Assembly (NCBI GenBank): GCA_023630585.1
Contig: CM042567.1
Location: forward strand, 1,988,501-2,052,500
Reading direction: 5' to 3'
DNA from: Cranoglanis bouderius
Taxonomy: Eukaryota; Chordata; Actinopteri; Siluriformes; Cranoglanididae
DNA length: 64,000 bases
Below, piece by piece: positions 12,503-32,902 of this stretch; position 1 is the first letter of the stretch; every line of letters begins with the position of its first letter. Made by a program: the position numbers and the translations under genes. The notes below the pieces were generated by a model. The model was not told the origin of the DNA and did not search any database. It saw only the letters and a program-made list of their open reading frames with translations.

Positions 12503-12540
<38 letters not shown>

Positions 12541-12884
12541 TTCCACCTTTTTTCCTTTTCAGACACACTCCTGTTATTCTCAGTGTGTTTACAGTATCTC
12601 AATATGACTAACGTTAATAAATCTTCCTGACGTCTTTATGGCCTTCGCTGCATTCGAAAATCCAAAAAAGTTGAATAATTTTGCGATCATTTTAGACATC
12701 TTTAGACGTAGATAATGTTAATCAGTAGACGAGCCACATGCACTATATGAGATTGTGCTGGTCTTAATTTATTACAGTGTCGACGTGACTGTAGGTTTCA
12801 GTGAAAGCCGAATGTCACTTGATGTCATTTATAAACCCAAAATGACAGAAGGGCTTTTCTAGGATTAGCAGGACTTCGTGTTAG

Positions 12885-12927
<43 letters not shown>

Positions 12928-12940
12928 ACTTAGACAGCTC
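11760..12940 (+). other. AT-rich intergenic DNA without a gene
   Basis: Contains an (ATT)n run (11896-11942), a (CA)n run (12505-12538) and a (GT)n run (12890-12921). No exon-like or transposon-like segment was seen. Confidence 0.6.
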
Positions 12941-12994
12941 TGAGGCTGTGTTTACACTGTGGATCTTGATGCACAATTCCGAAATCTTGACACA

Positions 12995-13260
12995 GATCTA
13001 AAAACACGAAAATATGAGATCTGTGCGAGGGTCAAATCCAGGAAACACAGAAGCAGGAAATAAGGCACGGGGGGAAACAGAGCTTGGGGACTTAATGAGA
13101 CAAGAGTGCATGATCAGACTTCGCAACGAGGAACAGAAACAAGAGGATATACAGTAAATAAGCAAACGGAGCCAAGGCTTAACATAGAACAGGTGAACAC
13201 ATTAGGATAATCAACCAATTACAGGACAGGTGCGAAGAGAGAAACAAAAGGACAATTTAT
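12995..13260 (+). repeat. Dispersed repeat R3, copy 1
   Basis: Shares GAGGGTCAAATCCAGGAAAC, AGAAGCAGGAAATAAGGCAC and GAACAGGTGAACACATTAGG with 14395-14620 in the same orientation, and with a split copy at 28160-28230 and 28795-28870. The segments before it (12945-13020) and after it (13330-13440) share phrases such as GTGGATCTTGATGCACAA and GTGTATCTTGATGAACAA, so a second repeat surrounds it. Confidence 0.65.
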
Positions 13261-13329
13261 TACTTAATCATTAAACATTAATCTATTAATCATTAAAAAC
13301 TCTTTGGGTTGATGATTAGCTGCTGATTT

Positions 13330-13760
13330 AAAGCTACATTGTGTATCTTGATGAACAACACGAAATTCTGATAAAGATCTGAACAGTTTTGTCCCGTCTG
13401 TTTATATATATCCGTAAGACCTGACCCATATCTGATTCTCATCGAAATGACGAGAACTAACAGGAAAATCAGACACGTGGGTTCAGATGTGACTCAAATG
13501 TCCAGAGATCAGATACGTTTAAATATCGGATGTGAAAAAGCTGTTTACGCAGCTTGGGGAAAGAAGCCAAAAGCGCGAGGGCCGTGGTTCAGTTTTGTAA
13601 GTGCAGCTCCGGCTCTGAAATGGCTAGAACGGATGGGCAGGTGGTCGGGGTTAGGAGGGTTCAAGTAAAAATAACTCCCTTGGGTAACGTAAGAACCCGA
13701 TTGGACATTGGGGAAAAAAGAGCAAAGACGAAGAGGCACTAAATTAAACCCACTTTCTTT
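13330..13760 (+). repeat. Second piece of the repeat around R3, plus unassigned sequence
   Basis: The first 110 bases are a diverged copy of 12955-13020. The remainder (to 13760) has short overlapping open frames on both strands, none with recognisable protein similarity, so it is not called a gene. Confidence 0.4.
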
Positions 13761-14394
13761 CATCCTCTCTCAGTCCAAACACTTTCTGCTCTATTGGACA
13801 ACGTTTGTTTTGTGATGATAAACTTTTTAGGAATAAATCCAATGAAAATGACCATTTAATCCATGTTAAATGTAAAGATGGTGAAATTTTTTTTGTTTGT
13901 TTGTCTAGAAAATAGATCCTAATTGTATTAATCTTGACGGCAGTGTGATAATCCCGAGTAACGTTCAGTGTTTTACAGACGGCCAGCTGCAGAGATCGAA
14001 TTTCTGGCTGCGTTTCTGCACGTTAGCGTTAGTAAAAGCCTGGTGTGACCTCGTGTCATGAAGATTTGTCGTGCATCTGGGGTCCAGTTCTCAGACAGAA
14101 GACCTACAGCAGCACGTCGTGCACAATCTGCATTTTAACAGCATCATGGTGAACTCTGTAGAATGTCAAAACAACATCTTTTTTTTGTTGTTGTTGTTTT
14201 TTGATCATCTGCTTTTTTTTTTTTTTTCCAGCCTTCTTTAAGTATAACTTGTGATTTAAATCAGGAATCAGATTCAGCTTAACTTTCCTCCTGTGGTTCA
14301 TTCATTAATCTGTAACGTGAGGTTAGATGAGGCAGAACCGTGCGATATGAATTAGAGGCAATCCAGGTCAAAACATAGTTAGAGATCATAACAT

Positions 14395-14640
14395 GATGAT
14401 GATCTATAATCAAAACATGGAAACCAGACCGAGGGTCAAAACCAGGAAACTCAGAAGCAGGAAATAAGGCACTAGGAAAAACTTAACGAGACAAGAATAC
14501 ATGATAAGACTTCGCAATGAAGGGGAGAAACAAGAGGATGTAAATAGACAAAATAATCCAAGGCGTAATACAGAACAGGTGAACACATTAGGATAATCAA
14601 CCAATTACAGGACAGGGAAAAAAGAGGAGACACAGAGGGG
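14395..14640 (+). repeat. Dispersed repeat R3, copy 2
   Basis: Matches 12995-13260 over GAGGGTCAAAACCAGGAAAC, GAAGCAGGAAATAAGGCACT, AGACTTCGCAATGA and GGTGAACACATTAGGATAAT. The two copies lie about 1.4 kb apart in the same orientation. Confidence 0.65.
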
Positions 14641-15039
14641 GGGGAAACCCACAAAGAAAACAACACAAAATGATCATTTATTACATAATCATGAATCAGT
14701 AATGAATCAGTAATGAATCAGTAATAACCTACCATTAACTTAACTATGTACACTTACAACAAAACATTTCTTATGTGTATAAAATAACTTATTTACCGTA
14801 TGTTGCATATGTTTTGATCTTATTCAGCAACAAAATTGTACGGCTCGATATTTTTAAAATCGTAGAATTGTCCAAAGTCTTGAGCTGTGTTTTCCCGTTA
14901 TGTAAACTTCACGTTAAATGTATATTTTTTTAGACACTTCACGTTATGTTTCCATAAACTTTTTCCACACAGTAGTAGTGCATGTACTGTAGTTTTTATA
15001 TTTCTTGAGTTTACATGCACAATTCCATGGCATTCCAGG

Positions 15040-15162
15040 GTTCGATCCTGAACTCGGGTTCCTGTCTGTGTGGAGTTTCACATGTTCTCCTCGTTCTCCG
15101 GTTTCCTCCCACCTCTCAGAGACATGCCAGTAGGTGGATTGGTGACTCTAAATTGCCCACTA
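15040..15162 (+). repeat. Fish-wide short interspersed repeat (interrupted)
   Basis: Phrases GGGTTCGATCCTGAACTCGG, GGAGTTTCACATGTTCTCC, CGGTTTCCTCCCACCTCTC and TGACTCTAAATTGCCC are those of a very common teleost interspersed repeat. It stops abruptly where the TA-flanked element at 15163 begins. Confidence 0.6.
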
Positions 15163-15464
15163 CACTCTTAAAATGAAATGTTCTTCAGGGGTTCTTTAAA
15201 GCACCAAAAAACTTTCTTCTTGTCGAGAACCATTTTTCATTGTATAGGGTGACTTGAATTTGAATTATCTGTATGGTTCTTTGGAGATTAAAGAAGTTCA
15301 TTGTTTCATTATAGGCTCTTCAGGGCAGTGTATTGGTTCTTCAAGGTATCATCCCTTAACAGGTTAAAGTGAACCCTACAGTATAAGGTTCTTTGTGGGA
15401 CTGGACAAGGTTCTCCTGGCAGGCATCAGTCTTAAGAACCTTACTCTGGTTCCTTATAGCACTA

Positions 15465-16839
15465 TAGTGGGGGGAAAAAAGTATTTGATCCCCTGCTGAT
15501 TTTGTACGTTTGCCCACTGACAAAGAAATGATCAGTCTATGATTTTAATGGTAGGTGTATTTTAACAGTGAGAGACAGAATAACAACAAAAAAATCCAGA
15601 AAAACACATTTCAAAAAAGTTATAAATTGATTTGCATTTTAATGAGGGAAATAAGTATTTGACCCCTTCGACTTAGTACTTGGTGGCAAAACCCTTGTTG
15701 GCAATCACAGAGGTCAGACGTTTCTTGTAGTTGGCCACCAGGTTTGCACACATCTCAGGAGGGATTTTATCTCACTCCTCTTTGCAGATCCTCTCCAAGT
15801 CATTAAGGCCATTTTCAATGCCCTGGCTGAGGGAAGGAGGTTCTCACCCAAGATTTGACGGTACACGGCCCCGTCCATCGTCCCTTTGATGCGGTGCAGT
15901 TGTCCTGTCCCCTTAGCAGAAAAACACCCCCAAAGCATAATGTTCCCACCTCTATGTTTGATGGTGAGGATGGTGTTCTTGGGGTCATAGGCAGCATTCC
16001 TCCTCCTCCAAACACGGCGAGTTGAGTTGATGCCAAAGAGCTCGATTTTGGTCTCATCTGACCACAACACATTCAGATGTTCATTGGAAAACTTCAGACG
16101 GGCCTGTACCTGTGCTTTCTTGAGCAGGGGGACCTTGCGGGCGCTGCAGGATTTCAGTCCTTCACGGCGTAGTGTGTTACCAATTGTTTTCTTGGTGACT
16201 ATGGTCCCAGCTGCCTTGAGATCATTAACAAGATCCTCCCGTGTAGTTCTGGGCCGATTCCTCACCGTTCTCATGATCATTGAAACTCCACGAGGTGAGA
16301 TCTTGCATGGAGCCCCAGCCCGAGGGAGACTGACAGTTTCTTCCATTTGCGAATAATCGCACCAACTGTTGTCACCTTCTCACCAAGCTGCTTGGCGATG
16401 GTCTTGTAGCCCATTCCAGCCTTGTGTAGGTCTACAATCTTGTCCCTGACATCCTTGGACAGCTCTTTGGTCTTGGCCATGGTGGAGAGTTTGGAATCTG
16501 ATTGATTGATTGCTTCTGTGGACAGGTGTCTTTTTACAGGTAACAAACTGAGATTATACTCTCTTTAAGAGAGTGCTCCTAATCTCAGCTCATTACCTGT
16601 GTAAAAGACACCTGGGAGCCAGAAATCTTGCTGATTGATAGGGGATCAAATACTTATTTCCCTCATTAAAATGCAAATCAATTTATAACTTTTTTGAAAT
16701 GTGTTTTTCTGGATTTTTTTGTTGTTATTCTGTCTCTCACTGTTAAAATACACCTACCATTAAAATTATAGACTGATCATTTCTTTGTCAGTGGGCAAAC
16801 GTACAAAATCAGCAGGGGATCAAATACTTTTCCCCCCTG
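15465..16839 (-). mobile_element. Tc1-like transposon with about 200-bp inverted ends
   Basis: The left end (from TAGTGGGGGGAAAAAAG at 15465) and the right end (ending CTTTTCCCCCCTG at 16839) are reverse complements over roughly 200 bp, including CCCACTGACAAAGAAATGAT and GAGGGAAATAAGTATTTGA. TA flanks both sides (15463-15464 and 16840-16841), as in Tc1/mariner insertions. The ends differ at few positions, so the insertion is much younger than the other two Tc1-like remnants. Confidence 0.9.
15673..16480 (-). pseudogene. Tc1-like transposase, internally deleted
   Basis: Starts at ATG 16480 with MAKTKELSKDVRDKIVDLHK (first DNA-binding helix), shifts frame near 16340, then runs MEETVSLPRAGAPCKISPRG... 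through LWSDETKIELF (first catalytic Asp), GGNIMLWGCFS and on to NLLPSARALKM. There the expected segment with the second Asp (QHDNDPKH) and PDLNPIE is missing. Sequence resumes in another frame as NGLNDLERICKEE, a stop in place of Trp, then the normal end VIANKGFATKY. Two of the three catalytic residues are lost, so it is inactive. Confidence 0.85.
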
Positions 16840-17117
16840 TAAGTGTTTTTTAGAGAACTTATGATAACACGGTTCCTCGTGGCACCGCTGTGAAGAACCA
16901 TTTGTGGGTTATTTAAAGCACCAGTCAATAGATGGTTCTCTGAAGAACTTGAGAATAAAAGGTTCTTTGTGCAGCTTAAAAGGGTTCTCCTATGGCATCA
17001 GGCTGAAAAACCCGTTTTTGGTTCTAATTGGATCCTTTATTTATGAGTGTATTTTCTTTAAACTTTTGATTATTTGCTTTTTCCCCCAAGGTGAACGAAT
17101 GACATGGTATGTTTTTA

Positions 17118-17320
17118 TATCTTGGTTGAGACCAAATGTCTCCATAAGGACAGGAAAATGGGAGAGTTTTGACCTCATGGGGACATTTCGCAAGTCCTCA
17201 TGAGAAAAACTGTTTTTTACAACAACAAAAAAAAATGCAGCTTTTATTTAAAAAACAAAAGAGTTGAATCATATCAGTGGAAGGTCCTCACAAGGATAGT
17301 AAGACAAAACATGTGTGTGT
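17118..17320 (+). repeat. Short repeat with inverted GGTCCTCACAAGGATAG motif
   Basis: Contains CCATAAGGACAGGAAAATGG, CCTCATGGGGACATTT and AAGGTCCTCACAAGGATAGT, phrases of a common fish repeat with short inverted ends. It lies only about 335 bases upstream of the tpm1 exon 1a start codon. Confidence 0.45.
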
Positions 17321-17369
17321 TTATGGATAGAAAGTAGGAGCAAGGTGTCTTGGGGTGAGGGAATGTCCT

Positions 17370-17654
17370 GGGTCGTGACTCCCATATTTAGCCATATGGA
17401 CGGTCAAATGTCTTTGCACAGCGAACTGCAGATGAGCTCCTTAAAAAAAAGAGGCGAGGCGAGGCGTCAGCCAGTGGGATCGGCGCTCAGGGAAAGTATC
17501 GGGTGTCCTTCAGAACTCCTCGGGCCAAAGCACATACTTGTCAGCTGCCTGAGACACTGAGCTTGCACTCCAGGTCAGCATTCAGTTCGGCGCAGACGTT
17601 CTTCGCCTCCTCTCCGTTATTTCTTTCTGTCGGCCACCAGGACAATAAGCAGCC
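17370..17654 (+). promoter_or_regulatory. tpm1: tpm1 distal (muscle-type) promoter and 5' UTR
   Basis: Upstream of exon 1a there is a CArG-like box CCATATTTAG (17382-17391, one base off consensus), an MCAT-like GGGAATG (about 17359) and an E-box CAGCTG (17542-17547). These fit a muscle promoter, but only as motif matches. The transcription start cannot be placed. The start codon context GCAGCCATGG is strong. Confidence 0.45.
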
Positions 17655-26963
<9,309 letters not shown>

Positions 26964-26967
<4 letters not shown>

Positions 26968-27245
26968 ATGATCTCATCCCTGGTCCCTGCTCCGGCCGAG
27001 TCGCTTCACTTCACTCTTCTGTTCTTCTACATTTCTCTTTCCTTTCCTGTTTTCTGTCACCACTTTCCTCCATCCATGGCGATCGGTTATTCCATCCGCT
27101 GTACAGAACTTTTGAGTGGTTTTGCTTTCTGTAAAATAATAAAACTTCATTTCATCCGTGTGAAGCTCCCCACTCACTCATTCTCTTTTAATTTGTCTTA
27201 GTCTTTTCTTATATCTTTAATTTATTCTTGAGAAGCTTGAATAAA
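26964..27245 (+). other. tpm1: tpm1 terminal exon of the 9a form: stop codon and 3' UTR
   Basis: Acceptor ACATAG at 26958-26963; the exon opens ATAAATG. The first A completes Ile and TAA (26965-26967) is the stop. Poly(A) signals AATAAA stand at 27138-27143 and 27240-27245. The same layout, with the stop in a separate terminal exon, is found in mammalian TPM1 exon 9b. Confidence 0.8.
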
Positions 27246-27411
27246 ATCTGGAAAAGCTCTTCTCATTACCTCCTGCACTGTTTGTTTTATTTTTCCTTTT
27301 TGGTTTGACGTTTAATCCGAATGCGTTTTAATAAACATTTCCAGTTCACATTTTAAACTCAGGGGAAAGATGATGCCGTGTATCTACTAACATCTGTCTT
27401 TTTGTCTTTCG

Positions 27412-27475
<64 letters not shown>

Positions 27476-27482
27476 TCATCAG

Positions 27483-27556
27483 ACCGACTCCATCATCAGC
27501 TTCAGGAAAACCAAGTGCTTTCACACGAGCTCAGTTTAGCACTGAATGCTGACTAA
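27483..27556 (+). CDS. tpm1: tpm1 exon 9d, alternative C-terminus
   Basis: Acceptor CAG at 27480-27482; with the G left over from exon 8 it reads DRLHHQLQENQVLSHELSLA then LNAD and a TAA. Mammalian exon 9d has the same length and pattern (DQLYQQLEQN... to LALNED). Used in place of exon 9a it gives a 281-aa long form with the smooth-muscle and cytoplasmic type end. A (CT)n run of about 28 units (27414-27470) is its polypyrimidine tract. Too short to be seen as an open frame on its own, and recognised only by phase and similarity. Confidence 0.85.
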
Positions 27557-28059
27557 AATGTCATTTATACCGGAGCTTTACAGTACAGGGATTTAAAACT
27601 GTGCTTTTAATGCTGGAGTTACGCTCTGTAGCCCTGTTCGGATGGGATTAAGTTTACATTAGAAAGAGGATTCATTTAATCATTTCTAGACGATCTGATC
27701 GGCCATGTCGGTGAGAACATTACAGACCAAATCACCTTCAGGTTTTGATCTGATAATGCGTCTCGTGTCTGGAAAAAAGTTTTTTGACTGCTGCTGCTCA
27801 GCGTGTGTAATTAATCTAGCACGCGTATCCATATCAACGCTTCCCAAAAAACCGAGAAATCAGAACGTCCTGATCCTGATCCTGAAAGCTGATTAAAACG
27901 GCTGTTAAAATCACTACAGCTACAGGTATAAAAGCACTTTATGTATGTTCATATAAACCAAAATATCATGCAGCTTCTAGTTTTCTAGAAATAAATGCAC
28001 AAGCACTCCTATCTCTATAACCGTAATCGTTCAACATTAGATGCCGCCACCAAATAAAT

Positions 28060-28890
28060 AAATATCAATTTGACTCAGAGACCAGGCAAACAACATTATA
28101 AGAGCTTAACCGTAAACACGAAACACGGAAAAGGATCAACAAAGAAAAAAAAAACAAGCGAGGGTCAAATCCAGGAAACACCGAAGGAGGAAACAAGGCT
28201 CAAGATTTAATGATACAGATGCACGTCGTAAAAAAAAAAAAAAAAAAAGACAGCAACGGCAAGTTATATCTGTGTGTTCAAGTCCTCCTGGGAAGTTCGT
28301 GTTTACGAGTTGGGAAGTCGACATCGTTACGACGTCAGGTGCGTTCAAGTCACTTCAGTCGGAGCGAGATGGCGGCGTACCTTCTCTTAATTAACTACGA
28401 TAAAAAACAGCAAGGTTTTTTAACTCTACTTCTAGAAAATTAAGAAGAAAGAACGTGCCTCGGGTGTGTTTTGCTTTTTTTTATGTTCATAATCAATTTA
28501 CAAAGCCACTTAAATGTTAACCAGTGCGCTCGTATTTCGATAACTTGCTGCATATACAGTACCAAACACAATAATAACTGAAATCAGCTTCTGAGGCGAG
28601 TAAACATTCGATTTCAACAAATTTACCGTCAACTACAGACGTCGCGTCCGTTGATTCCATCGTGTTTTCTTACTCACACGCCCCTGACTCTGAAACGCGG
28701 TTTCCCCACTCGTAATTACGGCTTTATGGTGGCGTTCAACTCGTAAATACGATCTTTCCGGCACGACTTGAACGCACCATAAATGACAGATTAATGAAGG
28801 GCTTAACTCGGAACAGGTGCACACAATCAGGTAACAGAACAGTGACGGGACAGGGGCGGAGATGAGACTACAACCAAAACAAAGGCGCCG
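28060..28890 (+). repeat. R3 repeat copy split by an inverted-repeat insertion
   Basis: 28160-28230 (GCGAGGGTCAAATCCAGGAAAC) and 28795-28870 (GGAACAGGTGCACACAATCAGG) are the two parts of an R3 copy. Between them, about 28235-28790, lies an element whose ends both carry GTTCAAGTC and TTTACGAGTTG in inverse orientation (about 28270-28360 and 28690-28780). It has no protein-coding capacity. The outer ends are blurred by a poly(A) run at 28230-28248. Confidence 0.55.
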
Positions 28891-29096
28891 TACGTTAACA
28901 CGCGTCCTGGGATGATCAGAGCGTAAGCGGTCAGTGTTAAGTAAAGCTGTATACGGGGTCAGACGCATCTCGAAGACGCATTCGGAGGAGGTCCGGGATG
29001 CATATGACCACATCACGTCTGTGGTGTGAACGTGAAAAGCGTCTCGATGCGTCCTGGACGGCAACCAACTAATCGCATGCGTCATAACTCTAGAAC

Positions 29097-29273
29097 GGTG
29101 GTCACCAAACCTGTTCCTGGAGATCTACCTTCCTGAAGACTTTAGCTCTTTACCTGACCATCTAATCATCGCCTTAAGAAGTTCTTCTCAACTAAATCAG
29201 GTGTGTTAGATTTTGGTCGGAGGTGAAACCTGCAGGAAGGTAGATCTCAATGAAGAGGGTTGGTGAGCACTGA
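29097..29273 (+). mobile_element. 177-bp hAT-type miniature element with 8-bp target duplication
   Basis: TCTAGAAC stands on both sides (29089-29096 and 29274-29281). The two ends, GGTGGTCACCAAACC and its imperfect inverse GTTGGTGAGCACTGA, and the inner GGAGATCTACCTTCCTG / CAGGAAGGTAGATCTC are inverted repeats. No coding capacity. From here to about 30860 nothing else was recognised. Confidence 0.8.
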
Positions 29274-30860
29274 TCTAGAACCTAGAAGAAAAATACCTAA
29301 TTATGGCGAGACCGTTTGGTCTCATGTCTCGTTATAACAGCCCGTACAGGTGCGTGAGATAAGATTAGCGGGACATTTCTGCCTGAAAATGAAAAGACCG
29401 ACGTAATAAGCGAGAGTGACAGGCTTTCCTTTCTCCAGCGGAAACGATGTATGAAATCCGATCACAAGCGGTCACGGTTCTCGACTGTACACTCGTGATC
29501 AGATCACCTAACGTCAAACGTGAAATGTACCATGTGCTGAGATTCCTGACATCATTATAAATGATGCACTGATGTTCATATGGAACGACACATGGTACAG
29601 TATGATCACATCTGGATATGAGAGTTTTATTTAAAAAAAAACAAAACGTTATTACAGATGTCACCCAGGGAAACTAATCCCGTCCGCACAGGGCTTGTGA
29701 TTATACCGTGCATGATAACGAGGTGAAGAAAAATGAAGACTGAAAATCTTATGAAGAATGAAAAGCCTACTGACTGCTGCATTTTGTTTTTAGTACAGAT
29801 ATTAAAGTTACTACAGAATAAATCGGAGCTGTTTATTATTACTAATATGTTTACAGGTTGTTGTTTTATTTTAGTTGAACTGATTAAATGCCGCTGCTGC
29901 AATATTGTCTAAAATGACTTCGCATTGCACTTCACTGTGTTTATACCGAAACTGACACTTCAGGATTTTATTTACACTTGATTTTGCAGCCTGAAAATTT
30001 AAACTCAAGACAATAATGACTGCAATAAAAGAGAGAGAAATGATTCCTGTACGTGAGGTCTGTTTTGTTTGTAGTTATTTATAACATACGAGTACAAACG
30101 TTTGCTAAGATTTCTTTTCCTTGCTTCCCTTCTTCTTTGAGGACGCAAGAAATATCGTTACTGGCGAACGTGTTTACCAGACGAGACGTCGTCACTGACG
30201 CACGTGATAATCCATAATTGAATAGACATTACTGGATGTGTAGCTTTATTTGTACATGTCGTTTATTTAATTAATGTGATTCAGTTTGTATTTGCGGTTC
30301 GTATTATTGTATCATTTGCTGTAATTGTATTTGGGTTTTTTGGTTTTTTTTTTGGATGAGGTGGAGCATTTATCGCGTCTATCGAATCAAGGAGGCTTTG
30401 GGATGCACCCAGCTTGTGAATGAAATAAGCCACGCCCACTAGATCCTGGTGACATCGCAGCAGGTGACTTTCTCAATTCTAAGAACGCGAAGAACGGACT
30501 CGGAAGGACAGGAGGACAGAGATGGCATCTCTGCGAGAATCGAGACGTGCTGGGATCTTCTGCGTGCGCTGGATGCTCCATATCAAGAACACGTCTGGAT
30601 AATTTCATGCGTGCTCAGTATGTGCGTTCCTGAGTATCGGAATTGAACTCCGGCGGCGGACGATGACGTAGAACGAGTACACAAGGACGCAAGATCGCAT
30701 GAGGACGCATATCGAGAAACGGCTTTAGTTTGTCCTGGAGGGGAAAAAATGGGCTTTTATGTAGAATAATAAAGTTTCAGGTCATATTTTTATTACATTT
30801 TAGCAGCCATTTTAAAGTCTCAATGAAACGTCTCGAGAGCCGTGATTTGATTCTGAATGT

Positions 30861-31950
30861 TGACGTATTTCCTTTTGAAATGTTGACTGATTTACACAAC
30901 AGCCAGTAGCGTTCGAGATACGCCATGCCACACCCCCGTCCGATCTAAACACGCCCGACAGCTATCTAGCTAAATATGAAGAACAGTGAAGAGTTTATAA
31001 CGAGAGGTTTTTCAGTTTCACTTTAACAGGATGACTTTAATCCTGGCCGTGTGTTTGTGGCGTACGTGTTCTGGGCGAGGTCGAGAGTCAGCGTTGCCGA
31101 TGGTAACGGAGAGTCGCAGGGTCGTCACCGGGAGACGTCCGACACGTCCGAGTGGGAGATAAAATGATATTACTGACTCTTACTGATGGAGACGGGGTAT
31201 AAACACTGGAATCACGTTCTCCGTCAGTCCGACATCGAACAAGTCGCTCCGGGTCGGTACAACACACCTCCGAGACTCTCAGACTCCGCCCACTTCCACA
31301 TGAATAAACCCCAAACATTTATTCACAGTTGGAAAAGGGAATAGTGTGTGTAAATATGCACAGCCGAAAACACACCAACGACCCATGCTACTGTAGAGCA
31401 AGACATGTCCCCCGGGAGGCGGGGCATACACATTCTAGAGAGCTTTTAATTGGATGAACACAAGACGAGTACAGGATGAGTCATCAAAAAAAATTTGGAA
31501 CTATAAAAACTTTTTTTTTTGCATTTTTTTCTAGGTATATTGTATCTATAACACTAATTGAGAGGAACAAAAAGCTTTGAAATGCTGATTTTTGATTTCA
31601 GGATTTCACCTGTGGTTTTTTTAGGTTGTAAGGTGTATTCTTGGAGCTCAGATCTGGCAACCCTGCTCTCAATTGTAGAATCTCTCTCTCTCTATTTACA
31701 TTTCCTTAAAAAAAAAAAAAAATTAATTTTGCTCACACCAACAATCCATGTTTACTGCTGCTACTGTAGAGCAAGACACGCCCCCGGGGGAGGGGCATAA
31801 ACGTTCTAGAAAGCTTTTAATTGGACAAACAGAAGGCTTGTACAGGAGTCATAAAAAAAAGTTAATTGTTTTGATCAGAAGTGACGAATTATACAATGAT
31901 TAGTTTTTTATTTTTTTTTTTTTTTTTGATGTACTATCGTATTGGTATGT
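30861..31950 (+). repeat. Low-copy long repeat R4, copy upstream of fbxo22
   Basis: Matches 41608-42420 in the same orientation (for example CGCCATGCCACACCCCCGTC, GAAGAACAGTGAAGAGTTTA, GGTCGTCACCGGGAGACGTC). Its parts 31435-31670 and 31735-31950 match 42830-43115 and 42200-42425. The order of these two parts is reversed in the other copy. No coding frame is convincing. Confidence 0.75.
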
Positions 31951-32020
31951 GTATAATAGTAAGGGACATGAACAAAAAGCTCCAGTGATGAAAGTGTTGG
32001 AACTCTTATTTTGAATTACG

Positions 32021-32076
32021 CCGGAACCGGAAGGGTTTTCAACTAGTTGACGCTAGTTTCACTTCGTTAAAGGAAA

Positions 32077-32122
<46 letters not shown>

Positions 32123-32157
32123 TGTTGTGAAGCTCAGGAAAAGGTTTTAGAGGAAAG
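32021..32157 (+). promoter_or_regulatory. fbxo22: Probable fbxo22 promoter and 5' UTR
   Basis: An ETS-type site CCGGAAG (32027-32033, within CCGGAACCGGAAGG) and nearby CG pairs fit a housekeeping promoter. A run of 39 A (32081-32119) follows, ending 38 bases before the start codon. The transcription start is not visible. Confidence 0.45.
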
Positions 32158-32861
32158 ATGGAGGTCGATGGAGCTTCTAGCAGCGGTGTTGTGGAGAGTA
32201 AAGCCGGGTTTGTTCTCGCGAATGTGGCGGAAGTGGTGGAGAGGATCCTGACTTTTGTGCCGACTAAAGCCGTGTTCCGGATCGCGAGGTAGTGTGATTA
32301 AACTCGGCTCGTGCTAGTCACCGAGAGCTAGCCTCGGAGCGGAACGTTAGCACGTTAGCTCGCTGAGATTCAGTAAAGTGCGGAATTAAAATGTTTAAAT
32401 CTCTCTCAAACGCCTCGAAATCCTTCAGAACACTTTCTCATCCCTCAGTTGCAGTTCCGTGTTGTGTTTGGTCTGCGGAAGTGTTTGGAAGTGTTTGGAT
32501 AAACACGGACATTAGCACAGTTAGCAGTGTTTATACACCATTACTGCAACACTGACATCAAAACAAATACTAACATCTACAGCGTTTAATGACTGAAATT
32601 ACAATAAAGAATATTTCTTAAACAGTGTGCTCACAACCGGAACCGGAAACACTTTAATAATAACAACAACGACACTATTTTAGAAACGTTTTTTTTGTTT
32701 GTTTGTTTGTTTGTTTTTCTTTCCCCCATCAGGAAATAAAAAATAAATAAATAAACACACCCAAAGATACAATTGCATTCTTTGTATTATTAATATTTAT
32801 TATTAAGTAAGAAAAAAAAATGAAGGATGGTTTTCCTCTTAGTGTGAAACATGGCTATTGC

Positions 32862-32902
<41 letters not shown>

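Larger units (their letters stand above)
15163..17049 (+). mobile_element. TA-flanked element rich in GGTTCTT, split by a Tc1 insertion
   Basis: Ends are CACTCTTAAAATGAAATGTT and its imperfect inverse ending ATTTATGAGTG; TA stands outside both (15161-15162 and 17050-17051). The interior repeats GGTTCTT and its inverse many times (15175-15460 and 16842-17020). No coding capacity remains, so it must have been moved by another element's transposase. The Tc1-like element 15465-16839 sits inside it. Confidence 0.65.

Noticed and set aside
13447..13763. Overlapping short frames on both strands
   Set aside because: No recognisable domain, no splice context, and adjacent to repeats.
16027..16356. 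109-codon + strand frame within the Tc1-like element
   Set aside because: It lies antisense to the transposase reading frame and has no similarity of its own.
28633..29085. 150-codon minus-strand frame between tpm1 and fbxo22
   Set aside because: It spans the end of an inverted-repeat insert, part of an R3 repeat and unique DNA, and matches no protein I know.
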